A DNA stretch of 39,906 nucleotides from Saccoglossus kowalevskii (lineage: Eukaryota; Hemichordata; Enteropneusta; Harrimaniidae): positions 261,683-301,588 of the forward strand of contig NW_003155237.1 of NCBI RefSeq assembly GCF_000003605.2, read 5' to 3'. This document shows positions 1-14,000 of the stretch, one piece after another (within the stretch, counting starts at the first letter, position 1; each line of letters opens with the position of its first letter). The notes beneath the pieces are model-generated. The model did not search any database, was not told where the DNA came from, and was given only the letters and a program-made list of their open reading frames with translations. The position numbers were made by a program, and so were the translations under genes.

Positions 1-2008
1 CAGTCCAGTTGGAGAAAGGCTGATAAACCAGAACATGCAGAGGAATTTGATAGTGCAACTGAAGAAAGAGCTGTACATGGTATTGTTGTCAAAAAGCAGA
101 TTGACAGTGTGACACCTGACCAGAGTGGGAGTGATGTACTTGATGATCCTAGTGACAGGCCAGTTGGAGAAAAAGTTGATAAACCAGAACATGCAGAAGA
201 ATTTGAGAGTGCAACTGAAAAAAAGGCTGTACTTGATGTCATTGTGAAAAAGCAAATTGACAGTGTGACACCTGGCCAAAGTGAGAGTGATATGCTTGAT
301 GATCCTAGTGGCAGCCCAGTTGGAGAAAAAGCTGATAAACCAGAACATGCAGAAGAATTTGAGAGTGCAACAGAAGAAAAGGCTGTACAAGATGTATTTA
401 TCAAAAAGCAGATTGACAGTGTGACACCTGACCAGAGTGAGAGTGATATACTTAATGATCCTAGTGGCAGTCCAGTTGGAGAAAAAGCTGATAAACCAGA
501 ACATGCAGAAGAATTTGAGAGTGCAACTGAAAAAAAGGCTGTACAAGATGTCATTATCAAAAAGCTGATTGGCAGTGTGACACCTGACCAGAATGAAAAT
601 GATGTTATTGATGATTCTAGTGACAGGCCAGTTGGAGAACAGGCTGATAAACCAGAATATGTAGATGAATTTGAGAGTGCAACAGAAGAAAAAGCTGTAC
701 ATGGTGTTGTCAAAAAGGAGATTGACAGTGTGACACCTGACCAGGGTGAAAACGATGTACTTGATGATCTTAGTGGCAGTCCAGTTGGAGAAAAGGCTGA
801 TAAACCAGAACATGCAGAAGAATTTGATAGTGCAACTGAAGAAAAAGCTGTACATGGTGTTGTTGTCAAAAAGCCGATTGACAGTGTGACACCTGACCAG
901 AGTGAGAGTGATATACTTGATGATCCTAGTGACAGGCCAGTTGGAGAAAAAGTTGATAAACCAGAACATGCAGAAGAATTTGAGAGTGCAACTGAAAAAA
1001 AGGCTGTACTTGATGTCATTGTGAAAAAGCAAATTGACAGTGTGACACCTGGCCAAAGTGAGAGTGATATGCTTGATGATCCTAGTGGCAGCCCAGTTGG
1101 AGAAAAAGCTGATAAACCAGAACATGCAGAAGAATTAGTCAATCAGATTACAAATGAGGAAGAGGCCTGTAGGCCTTTCTCTGATCAAAACAGTGAAGCA
1201 AATGATATTATTGAGGATTCATTTCCTGAGTACAAAACATCACTTTCACAAGCCAATGTGCCTTCATCTCTTACAGAGCAATACAAACAATCACCTGATT
1301 CAATGCATTTACAAACTCATAAATATGTAACTACAACCTCTTTGCCTTCGCTTGAAGCCATTACTGCTGGACATCATTGCACATCCTCGGAGGACTCTGT
1401 GTTACCTGAGCAAACTGAATCTTCTGAAGTTTATGTTGTGTCTGATCAACACAGGCCTTCTGGAGACTCAGTTACTCATGAATATCATGAGTCAACTATG
1501 GATGATGGGCAGCAGCCTGACTTTGCTAAAGACTTTGCTTATCTCAAATCTTCATCTGTCCTTGATGCTCAACATCTGTCAACTGACCAAGACACTGCTA
1601 TTGCAAAGCCACAAGATTTGACATACACTGTACATCCTGGTTTGGTGAGATCTTCTAAACCTGATTCTAGTATTTCTGTGTTACCTGGTGGTGGGCTTGA
1701 ACCTTCTACTATCAACTCTGGTGTGTCTGTCTACCATGGTGATGATATGTCACTAGCCGAGGTAATCAATCTTGGTGAATCTCAAACACCAGAGAAAACT
1801 AAATCACATATTGATCCTATTACAGTAGAAGGAAATATGCCAATATTTGTCAAACCTGGAGTAGAGAAGCTGCCAATTATCAGACGAGAGATGCCAGATC
1901 CTGTCATGCCTGTTAAAACTGACATTCGACCAAAGAATGCTGGATGGCAAAATGCTGAAGCTCTTGATGTCAGACTACGGCCTGATGAACAAACTGGTGA
2001 AACACCAT
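1..2008 (+). CDS. SYNE1: Exon 1: acidic 52-residue tandem repeats plus Ser/Thr-rich tail
   Basis: This exon is open in frame 1 for its whole visible length (669 codons plus one base) and ends at donor GTAAGT at 2009, leaving phase 1. Residues 34 to about 378 are tandem repeats of about 52 residues, each opening with IDSVTPDQ, with DDPS..PVGEKADKPEHAEEF in the middle and a basic VKKQ end. The rest (about 1135-2008) is non-repetitive, rich in Ser, Thr, Pro, Asp and Glu, with almost no hydrophobic clusters, so it is probably disordered. There is no true start codon: the first candidate at 109 is a GTG valine inside a repeat. The exon continues upstream of the window or begins just before it. One A is missing near 15-17 compared with the other copies, which shifts the frame relative to any upstream repeat. 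The assignment to the nesprin gene rests on the clean splice junction and phase match to exon 2. Confidence 0.8.
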
Positions 2009-5000
2009 GTAAGTGTATTTTAATTATTTTAAATGGGAAAAGTCAACTAAAGTACATGTATCTTTGATTTTTCTATCATTGTGTATTGTATATTCTAATG
2101 GTTCTCATTGGTTAGTCATGTACGTTGTCTTTTCACAGATGAAAAGGATCCTGCAAGTCCACGGAAAGTAAAAGATGAGAAAGTTAGGGAGTTAGAAAAA
2201 GAGTTTGTTAAACTAGAAGAAAAGGTAGGTTTAGTGTTTGTTTATCTAATAGTAAGAAAGATACTATTAATACTGTGACAGGCATGAATATGTGTCAATT
2301 GTGGAAAATATTCAACCTTTGTAAATATTTATCTTGCCTAAGTACAAAAATCAATTGCTATGCTGTTCAATAAACTGTGGTGTTCATATTTACTTCATAT
2401 TTTCTCTACAGATATGATTTTAGCTGATATATTGTAATTTGCATGCATTTGACAGTGTTCAATTTGAATCATCCTCTATGGCAATTTATCTTGAGCAAGT
2501 TTATTTAAAAATTATTTTATCTGTCATGTGAAAATTTCTTGCATATGTTAGGTATAAAAAGAAATATTGTCACAAATGCATAAAGAGGGACTTGCATGAC
2601 AATTAAAAAAATATTTCTAACATTAGCTTCACCAAATTAATTTTAATGACATTATACTTAATCCTCTTTCCCACATTCATCTATAAATGTATCCACCATT
2701 GTCTGCATTTGACATGTCACTGCTGATTGTAGTATCCCGTGGAAAATATTTAATTTAACAGTTCTTACTAAATATGAACAAAAATTAATGTGGAATTAAT
2801 AAAAAAAAATTCAACCAGAAATCTATCGGATATTTCCTCTGTCTATAAATGTGCATCTCAAAACAACTATTTTTACTGTGTGTTAAGATGGGTGAAAAGG
2901 GCAGTGAGCTGGAGTCAGCATTTGACAGACAGAAAAAGTACCAACAAGTTCTAATGGAGCTGACCTCAAGAATGGAATCTGCTCAATCCAGACTCAGTTC
3001 TGTAGGTGAAATAGAAGATCCAGATGAACAACTACGAGAAATCCAGGTATGGGAATGACTTCAATGATAAGATACACAGAGTCATTATGGCTTCCTCAGT
3101 CTTTCACAAAAAAAGTAGGATGCATCTATCAACACAACAGAAAACAGTATTGTGGTGTTCCTAATGTTTAGTTAGCTGGGTAATAATAGAATGAAACATT
3201 ATCCAGCTTGTGAAATGTGTTACATATTTTCTCAATTTGAACTCATCCGTGCAAGCAAGTGAAGAATGGTAAATTTTAATAATTTCATTTTGTTATCAGG
3301 AAATAATGAAGGAAATAGCTGATTTGAAAGAGTTTGCTGGTATTGTTGGTGAGAAGGGCAGCAAAGTAATGGAAGCGGGCGATATTCAAGGACAGCAAGC
3401 TATGGAGGCAACACTTGGGATACTTAATGACACTCTAGCAACGTTGCATGCACAGTCTGCAAGTAAACATAATGCATTGGAGGTAGGGTTTCATTGCATT
3501 ATCTTTTAATGTAACTCTTAGGGAAATGTGGTTTAAGTACTAGACTCAGTACTATAATTTAGAGATTGTGTCAGGTAGAAGGAAGAAACCAAAAATGTCA
3601 CCATCTTTAAAGAAATGTAAAAAATGCAATGAAAATAAGATTGAATATGAAAGGCATTTTATTTTAGAAGGCACCTATCATAGAAATGAGCAAAGAACTT
3701 CATTTTAAATTCAAATTCAAATGTTCAAAAAGACAATGTTCACTGATTTTACAAATGGAGAAATTCAAATAGCAATCTAACAATAATTCAAGGGAGGGGT
3801 GAGCAAAAAATAAATTGTATTTTCCTGTTATTTATTTTAAACTTGCAGTTCTATGTAATTCTAGCTGCTGTTATAGTATACGGTATCCTCTGTTGTGTAA
3901 TAATGATGTTCTATGACTGTTAAGTGCTAGCATATCTCATTAAATTCCCATGATGCAACTATGATAAGAAGAAAAGCACATGTTTTCTAGTCACATGTGG
4001 TCATATATCACATGTAAGGTTGGCACATACAAAAATTCAAAGATATATCTCTTCTGTAGCGCATACATATTAGTATACATATCTAATTTTTTAAGATGTA
4101 TATATTATAATCTATCTAATGGATAAGTATGTCAGTACCTGTTATGTTTTAAATACATTGTTGTCAATATTGATTCAGGGACAAATACATGAGAGAGATG
4201 ATCAAAAGCGTCGCCTACAAGAATATCAAGCTCAACTACACGAAGTAGAAGATTGGGTAACCCGAACCATTCAGGATTATGATTCCTTAGTCTCTTTTGA
4301 GGATGGAGAACACGATATGGCTGACACTGAAGGCAACATCATAAAAAATAAGGTTTGTTATGAATTTTTGCTTTTGCTAAGAATAGACAACTCTTCGGAA
4401 TGATTTTTGTCACCTTTTCGCAAAATAAATCTGCATAATACCTTTTTTTGTGATCAATACATGTATCTGTAACCAATTATGTCCATTTGGTCAAAAATTA
4501 ACAAATACTGTAGAACCATTTATTTTCACTGACTTTTAATTGCACTAGTTTGGTGTTTTGAACATATTCACTGTGTTTTACTTTCACGAATTTGTCAAGG
4601 AAACAATGAGTTTTATTTTTATTTTACATATTCACGTAGATTCAATTTAGGGGAATTCACTTATCAGCGAAATAGTGACATTAATACCCAGTGAATAGTT
4701 AATGCATTTACAGTAAACACAAAATTTTCAAAGGGTTAAAATGTTGGAAAGTGTACGACATTACCAAATTCTGATTTTTATGTGTGATATAGTAACTTTC
4801 AAAGAATGAAAAGCCTAACAACTTGTCATTTATTTGTTTACAGCAATTACAAGAAGAACTTGCTCAGAAAATCCAACAGTTAGATGATGTAATAGTCAAT
4901 CTATCCTATGATCCAAACAGTCAAGCAGAGACTCTCCAGTCACAAGCTGAATTGCTCGGGACTCGCATGGATGGTCTTAAAGATGAACTTAGCAACAATG

Positions 5001-8000
5001 AAGAGACTCTAAAAGCCATCAGAACACGTGAGCGGATTGCAGCTGAGTACAGGCAAGATGTCCATAACATACAGAACTGGCAAAAACCAGGAATTCCAAC
5101 TATAACAGTTACTCCAGAGCCAAGTCCTGAACTATTGAGGCAGCAGGAACTAGAGCGTCAGGTAGGTTTGAAATAAATTGTTTCATCCTCTCACTATGTT
5201 GAAGTTGCTGTACTGCCCTCTGCAGTTGATTAAAGTTATTCTTTTGGATAGATTTGACTAAGCCCTCAACAATTTATCTGTGTACTTCAGTGTATAATTA
5301 AAAATGCAAAAAATGCAGTTTATCACCCCTAACTTTGTGAAGGCATAGAGTAGCTTTTGGGTGTGTGTTTCCTCGCCATTTATAACAGCCACAATTGTGC
5401 CAGGTGTCCCTGTATATTTTTGGTTATGTTTTGAAGACTGCCCTCTAGTGTCCACATACTTACATCTAAATAAACTACTGTAGAATACTTTATTTTTGCT
5501 TGGATTTTATTTTCGCTATTTTCGTTGAAGGGATGATTCCGTGAAAATAAAATCTAGCGAATATACTTTTTTTTCCTATATTTCACATAATACTCGTCCA
5601 AAATCAGTGAAAATAAATTCCATACAAAACGCCTAAAAAGCCTTTTCAGCGAAAATTAATTCTAGCGAAAATAAAGTATTCCACAGTACTTTGTTTTTTT
5701 TAAATTTACTCGTGTCCTTTTGCTATGAAAATGTATAAAAACGTTCCATCAGAGTGGAAAAATAGAAGATAATTGAAATTTCCGCATCCCTTCAAAAATT
5801 TCTAAATTATATACCGGTAGTTGCATGTATATTCATAAATGTATTAATTCATTTGTGGGATGTCTTCATACCATATCCTATACAACTGATACTTTAAATA
5901 TCACAGCAGTGGTGAAACTATCAGTAACCAAACTTATGATTGCTGTATCAAAATAATTGCCAGCAGAAACAATTTTTCGAAATAATGAATTTTGACCAAA
6001 ATTCAAACATAAATAAGTCCACTGTTTTTGCAGCTAAATAAGTACATTGTATATTACATGTTTGAAAAGCGTGATATCATTGCTCATTAACATATCATTT
6101 GAATATGTGATTAGGGTACTCTCCTTTAAGCCTGATTCCCAAGCGTTAATTGCATTCTGCAATGCCATTGGTCAGGAATGTGTTTGATTGATGTGCGCAC
6201 AGAATAGGATCATCGATGCACATCAATTTGCATAGCCTTATTTTATATATCGTATATGTGTATTGTATGTATTGTTTGTCTGAGATCACCTATGAGCTCT
6301 GTTCTTTCTGCTACTTTCTTTCTTCATTGTCAAGTTGAGTAGAGACCATATAACTTGTTTATTCAAGATAACTTGTTTATTCAAAGTTTAAAGTGAGAAT
6401 AAAAACAGAGGCGTAACTGTAAGACTGTCATTTTGTCTTGCATGATATATTCGTTGCTTACATGTGTGGGAATTTCCTGACCCCTGTGCCTGAACCCCCG
6501 GAAGATAAATAGGAATATTGGTTGTATGGTTTAGTGAATAGGAAAAGTATAATTCTTCAGTGTTTTTTATTGGCCATCTGTTGGTGTGTCATGTAGGCCT
6601 GTTTTCACAATCGGCGAATTGGGTGTAGGAATTCATATGTGTGTTTGGATTTTAACTCTCAAAGATAAATTATTTATAAAATTTGATTCAGTTGAGACAA
6701 TGTTGAAACTTGTGTACAATGGCCACTAGAAGGAACGTTGTAGTTTCAAGCTTTTTAGAATCATGAATCATGATTATTAGTCAGTGAATCAGTCAGGTAC
6801 ATCTTGCATCCATTCCGACTCAAAACATTGAATAGATATTTCAATTTTTAGTATGTGCATGTGATTCAGTTGAGACAATGTTGAAACTTGTGTACAATGG
6901 CCACTAGAAGGAACGTTGTAGTTTCAAGCTTTTTAGAATCATGAATCATGATTATTAGTCAGTGAATCAGTCAGGTACATCTTGCATCCATTCCGACTCA
7001 AAACATTGAATAGATATTTCAATTTTTAGTATGTGCATGTGATTCAGCTTGTTTGTGAAAATTACAATAATTAATAATATTATTAATAATTAATATTATC
7101 ATAACTGTGTATCAAAACATGTATGTGTACCTCCCGTAGTGTTAACTGGCACTTGTAACTGATGAGGCTTGACTATATAATAGCACAATATTCTCTTTCT
7201 GTCACTTGTTGTACAAGATAAATATGAGATAATTGATATCACCATAACAACATATTTGATTTGGAAATATGTGCGTGTTATCACTGTATATATATGTGTC
7301 TACATTTATCGGATACAAATTTGTGTACATTTCACTATTTATTTTTTTAATTTTCGTATTGTGGAAAGATGTGGCAAATCTTCATTGAAAAAAAGTTTGC
7401 AAAATAATAAGAAGGTTCAATCAGGTTTTCTCTGGTCTATAGATCAATATTTGACTTTGCAGTCTGCCAGTGTTTGCATTTGGCTTGTCAGTGTGTAGTT
7501 TGTCTTTAGGTTGCACTCTCACAACCTACTTTGATCTTCAATACGACAGGTTACGCCCACCATTCAATAACTGTTCTCAACCATCTAATTACTAGTATTA
7601 TTTAGCGTCAACAATTTAGTATTCAAAAAATCCTTCTTTGTTTTTCACAAATTTGGAATTCCCAGTAATATTTTAAGAATTCATTGTACTGAATCCTCTT
7701 TTCATATTTATACCGATTACATGACACAAAATCGATATGCCTGAATCCAAAGTCCTCTTTGAAATCCATTCTGGACTCTCAAATCTTTATCATGCACATA
7801 ACCAATGAGTTAGAGGGGCTTGGTTTTGTACGTTCACTAGGAGGCACTAATATCTGCATAACAAATGCTCTCTCTGTCAACCAATGAGCTTTGCTGTATT
7901 GTGCCAGCTCATTTGCATTATTTGTTTACAACCTTATTGATGTATTCTGGCTGTGTAACCACTGAGCTTTCAATCTGAGCTTGTTCACCAGTCAGTGTGC

Positions 8001-11000
8001 TGGGTGACAGTCATACCACACGACTCCACGTGTGTTGTGCATTTATTTTTATGTTTATCTGCCTAATTGATAGTTATTTCTGTTGGAAATTAATTACGCA
8101 GTCGTGAAGTGTCTGGTTTGTAATAGCTGTTTAAGAACTCACCTTTGCATAGCATGTTTATTTAATAATGACCATGCAGCAGATGCTAGATTGATGGATG
8201 TAACGTCTAGTTTATATCCCTTATGATCTTTCCTATTACATGGATTATTTAGCCGTGGAAATTAATAGTTTTCGGAGATGATGATGATTTGCATGCCACC
8301 AAAGCGAAGGAAGCTTTTCCATAATGAAAGAGTAAGCGGTATTTTTATTTATGTTTACGGCAGTTGGGCATGTGATATGTGACATCACTGGAAAGCAGCG
8401 GGAAGTTTATTCACAGTTACGTGTGTATGTAAGTGTGGTTTGAATGCAGTAGTCATCATGGGTCATACAATTTTTATGATCCTAAAAATCATTCGATTCT
8501 TGTATCATTTTTGTACGTAATCTACTAGAATTACTATGATGACAGTTTATGAAACATCTGTAAATTTCAGTGTGTCAAAATTCTATTATGACTTCATGCA
8601 TTTACCGAACAGCTGATACAAAACTAACATATAAACTGTTAGCATTACCTGAACTACAAGTATAGCAATACCATCTCTCAACAGAGACGATGATTGTCAA
8701 TGAGTACTGTGGTGTGTACATCTATAGTAACAAGGCAAACACAATGAATCCGCTGAATGTTTAGTTGCAGACAAAACTCGCTGTTTTTTAGGTGGCATGA
8801 GGGAATTCCATTGTCCCATTGTTGTCACTAATCACATGTGTCTTTAATAACCCAAAGCCAAGTTTTTTTATTTTTTTTGTGCTTTGCTTATGCCACTACT
8901 AATTATAAGATTGGTTATACAAAGCCATACTTATCACATGGATACTTTTATGGTGTTTTGGTGTTTGCCACAGATTATAACACTACGTGGTGCAAATGAT
9001 AAGTCTGTACCTGTCCTGACTACGTACAATTGTCTGTGCATGACTTAAATCACGATCTGTCAAACTTAATTAAAAATAAACCGAAATACATACAAACATT
9101 CATTCTGACCAAACCAATTCAAATGACATATGAAAAAAAAATAACAGAAAGCTGCCAAATTAAATTTGTTTATTCAAACCATGCTCACTATGACTTTTAA
9201 AAGAATTCTTATGCCTGTTAGTTTTAATGCCAGACACAAAATGTTATCGCAATTGAGTTGAGATCCGGATAGATTCATGGTCAGGTAATCACACAGGATG
9301 TGACAGCCTTGTTACCGCTATTGTAATATAAATAAAATGGATACTTTCACCCAGATTGACCTATGTTAATGATAACCCCATTATTGAATTATTGACACAA
9401 ATGGTTGCCTGAATAAGGTATTCTTGTATATAATTTAGAATTACATGGCTTAAATAAATTTCATTCTTGACTGTACATTTCAACAAATGTATCCATGCCC
9501 TGTTTATGATTAAGATTGTAGTAGAAATGTTAACAGTAGATCATGTTGTAATTACACATGCATGAAAGTGATGATCAAAGGATTCATAGATATTCATGTT
9601 TGACCCCTTGTTAGAAATGGAATAGAATATAACATTGATTTTTAAAATTTGCCAATTTTTTTTGTCGGCTTCTACACATGTAGAATGAATTCAAGCGTTT
9701 TATATGACATACCAGCAATGTAACTTGTAGGTATTCCTAAGCTTTATGTGCGTGTTCAGAAATTAAACAGGTTTAAAAAATACCATGTGAGTGATGCTGC
9801 AATGAATGTTCCAAAGATCACTATTTACGTGCTTCATTGCTGACTGTTTTATCTCTGGAACAAAGGAGTCTGCATGGTCATAGTTGCTCTTAGTACAAGT
9901 CTGATAGGGAGCAAAGATATGTTTGTTATTGATTCCATGCAACTGATTCCAGGTCATGAATTCTGGATATACAAAATTAGCAGTAGAAAACATAGTTATT
10001 GTATACCGTACTTACTGTTATATAGCAAGGCACTAGAATCTTAGAAAGAGCATGAATATATTTATTATGTATAGTTTCCATTTTAAAAGCAATATAGAAT
10101 TACATTATTTGTTAAATGTTAATACTCAAGTCACACTTGATACTTGGGTTAGAATTACAAGAGTTTTAATAAAAGGTCAAATAGCTTGTTACATTTGGTC
10201 CATGGAGAAAAAGATATGTTTTGGTCCCTTACTTTGTAAACCTTGCTGCCTACTCAGAAGCTTAGCAACTCAACTCTTGGAATGTAACAATTCTGTGACA
10301 CTTGATGCAATTTTTAACCTGTGAAAGCAAAACCATCTGCTATATAGGTGTAGATGCACACTACTGTAATGTTATCGTCTATTATTTCAATAGTTCTTTA
10401 CTGCTATAACTTTAACAATGCAAACACAGCACATACCATTCACATGGATTCATTTCAGTTCTGCATCTGCTCAAAAACTATTGTTTATTTGTTACCCTCA
10501 CCCCCAGGATAGGAAACTTTGGATGAAAACAATGATGTGGTCCATTTTCAAACTTTAACTGATAAAATGTTGCTTTTCAAATGTAAAGATGGGAAGAATC
10601 TCGTGAAGTGAGCTCATTAAAGTTTAAAATATCCACATCATTAACTTTCCCACCACATACCTAGTATGTATGTAGATGGTAAACGCCTTTGTTGCGAAAT
10701 TACTTCAGAACTTCAGGATATTGATGATACCTGCTTGCCCTATTACTAAGGTCATCAAATCTATTGTCAAAGATTACACATATGTGTTTATTATTTTATT
10801 GACAACAATTGTCACCATGGTGATGATGAGAATGGTCTGCCAGATATTTTATGAGCACATGTTTCAGGTTGTTTTGGTTTTCATGCATATCCTAAGCTTT
10901 TTAGGTCTTCCTGTGGCTACTACCGCGGTATTTAATTATATTTACTGTGCTATGTTTCTGCTGAGTCTGATGTGAGTTGTCATCCTTTTCATTTCTTGAC

Positions 11001-14000
11001 ATTCCATGTTGCACTTAAACCAGGTGATATTATCTCTGTTAGTGTACTGTTCTTTTTTTATTGCACTACTTTGACACACTGGTATCCTACCAACTGTGAC
11101 CAGCCATAACCCCCATGACCATGACCGAAGTGCCAGATGGAAAAAAGCAATTATCGCTTCACTGTAGAACCACTTGTTTCAATGCATATGGTTGGTTGCT
11201 GTAACATGGCAGTGCTAGCTCAGGGTTGTTTGGAATATTTTTTGAAATGATTAATATACAGAATATAATGATCCGAGTATAAAAGACCAATAGAACACAA
11301 ATCAATAAAACTATATTAAAATAATAATTTTATAATATCAAAGTTAAATTTTTCCACATAGCTTTCATTGTTCAATAAGTATACATGAATATCCTCTTTC
11401 TATTCTTATATTGTGTTAGATTTCTTGCCTGTAACATGATGCGTTGTAAGAACTTAATCATCTTTTCTTTTATCCTGTCATGCTTACTGATTGATTGATT
11501 ATGTTTTTTTTCCTAGCAGTTCACATCTCTTAGTGGTACCGGGTTTCATCTCATAATTCTTTCTCTTTATTTGATTAATTTGTAAATTATAACAGTAGTG
11601 TACTGTATTTGGATTAAACTATTATATAAACTACATTAAAAATAAAACTACACCTTTGTCCCTCCTTGGAAATCAGGTTTAGTGTACCATACAATCACAT
11701 TATGCAAACAGTTTCCAGTCAAGGGCACCTTTTATTCCATTCCAAACATCCAGTTGTTGTGTTTACTCATACCAATTTAATTTGTCTGCTTCAGAAGGTC
11801 AATGGCTTCACAATTTAAATGGCTTAGGTATCGGCATTGTTAGCTTTTAAAAAAAAATGAAGGAAACAAGTTTTGATGAATGAGGTGTCTGCATTGCTTG
11901 ACCTTTAACATCCATGAGTAACAGTCTTTGTAACTTTATCAAATTTCTCATTATTCAGAAAGTCTTGGCTAAGTTTCAAGTTCTTCCTCTGTTTTAGGTA
12001 CAGTGGTCATCAATGCACAAGATATTTTCAGATAGTGCCTTGCTCGTAATTAATAAGACTGAATTATTGACACTGCAATGGTGCTTATCATTGCACCCCT
12101 ATAGAAACATTTGAAGAAAAGATTGCGTTATACACTTCAGGTTTGCAGCATTGATCTTGCCATGCCTACATTGTCGTCGTTTTTACTGCCTTGGGGGCAA
12201 TGAACCTGATATCTTGATCTCATTCAGAATATTCTGTTTGCCTTGCGTACACAATCAGTGAGATTAGGTTAGTTTTGCTGATTGAAATCTCTGAAAACTA
12301 AATTGTAAAATTACAAAATTGCATTCAGTTTTTGAGTTACTGGTTTAGTAACAAAGCTCTAAAAAGATGTCCGTACTAAACCTAAACATTCTGCTTTGTA
12401 AAAAAAAATATATATATATTACCGTTATACACAGTATCCAAATATTTGAAATGTGCTTGAGGAACCCACCTGTTAGATTAAAATATACACTATTTGCTTT
12501 GTATTTTTATATTAAGCAGTAGAATACACCAAGATGCTATTGCCATTACACTGGTAAATAATAGGCAGTTCCAGGGACAACTATAATATAAACTCCTCTC
12601 ATCTCTAAACTTAAATTGCCAGTATTCGCTTTAAGACATGTTTATGCTTTGTTTACTATTCTATGCATTAGCATATCTCCATCCTTGGGTTCTGGTCTTT
12701 CGATGAGAATATTATCATGACTTTACAATAGAACATTTTTCAAATTACAATAATGTTTTCACACATATATTGTTATAGGGAGTGGATGCTGATTCAGTGT
12801 TAGATATTTGAGAGGCTTACTAAAGGTTACTTATCATAATATATGTGTGTATGCCACTCTAAACCATTTAAAATATTGTTAACAAAATGTTTAATATCAA
12901 TTTAAACAAGTACAATAGTTTTTTGCTGTAAACATTTTTCAAAAAATGGTAATCAATAACTCAAACCGAAAAAGATTAAATTGCTGATGATAAATTTAAT
13001 CTAAGATGTATAAATGTTCATAAATTCCTCATCCATATCATTTTACAAATATAATGAAATTAGTTGCTGACTTAGTCACTGGTACCTCTATATTTACTGA
13101 AAATAGCTGCCTTGTCTCTTCTCTATTGTCTTTGTCTGAACTGAAATAATGCATTCATTGTTAATTTTCTGCTCGCTTTTTATATTCCAATTAATTCATG
13201 CTAATTTATTCATTGTTATTGTGTTTTTTTATTTCAGAAACTAGAAGAAGAGCTGTCTGCACATCAGGAATTACTCAAATCTGTAGCTAAACGTGCAGAG
13301 AAAATAGTTGGACATAAAGACGGTTCTGGCAATGAGGTAGAAGGTGATTATGCAGAAAATAAACTAAAGTGGGAGGAGCTATCAAGACAGATTGCGGATC
13401 GAAAACAGCAGCTAGAAGATAGCTTGAAGCACAGCAGAACTCAGGTTGGTTGTAATTTATAATATTATTGAATTTCAACCTGATCAGGATGTGTCTAAAT
13501 TGCTGAAGTTCAATTCTATTGATACAAACGCTTTGTGTCACGTTAGAACAGTCTACTGAAGGTTATCATGGCTTGGACTTCCCTATTAAACAACGAACAC
13601 ATATACTGACTGGGAGATGTCATTTAGTTACTGTCACTATTCAAAGCATGTAGAAATTGGTAAATTTTATGTTTTTCTTCAGAAAAGATTGTCTTATTCA
13701 TCAATACAAATTGTGAAGTGTATTTGATTAACATTTTAAGTACAAAACGTACACAGTGTCACAGAAGCTAGGGAACCCTTTGTCTGTTTCATCGCACAAC
13801 CTGCTGTTCTGTTTAACACATGTACTGCCAAATCTAGTACATTAATTGGTTTGAACGTGTGAAAAATTGTGTCCAACCATGCTGGAAAGCAGAATTCTAT
13901 CCTCAACTGCTGTATTTATTTTCTGTTATCAATTTAGTGTTAATAGCTAGGAGGCCACTATGCATGTACACATCAACATGGGAATACATTGTATGTCAGT

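Larger units (their letters stand above)
5162..13237 (+). other. Intron 6 (8.1 kb)
   Basis: Holds two CTCF-like motifs near 5.2 and 5.4 kb, MITE copy 1, the 178-bp duplication, an 18-bp AT palindrome near 7081, and the possible promoter and first exon at 7800-8331. From 8.4 to 13.2 kb I see only AT-rich sequence with short chance open frames. Confidence 0.75.

Noticed and set aside
1352-1621. 89-codon + strand open frame in exon 1
   Set aside because: It is an out-of-frame shadow of the long exon 1 frame, leucine-rich by chance.
7062-7098. AT palindrome ATTAATAATATTATTAAT as a replication origin or terminator
   Set aside because: Short AT palindromes are expected in sequence this AT-rich; no supporting context.
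8278-8331. A separate small gene starting at the ATG cluster
   Set aside because: The frame is only 18 codons before a donor; it makes sense only as an alternative first exon of the nesprin.
10676-10975. 99-codon hydrophobic + strand frame in intron 6
   Set aside because: It looks membrane-like only because AT-rich DNA codes for hydrophobic residues; no known family, no splice context.
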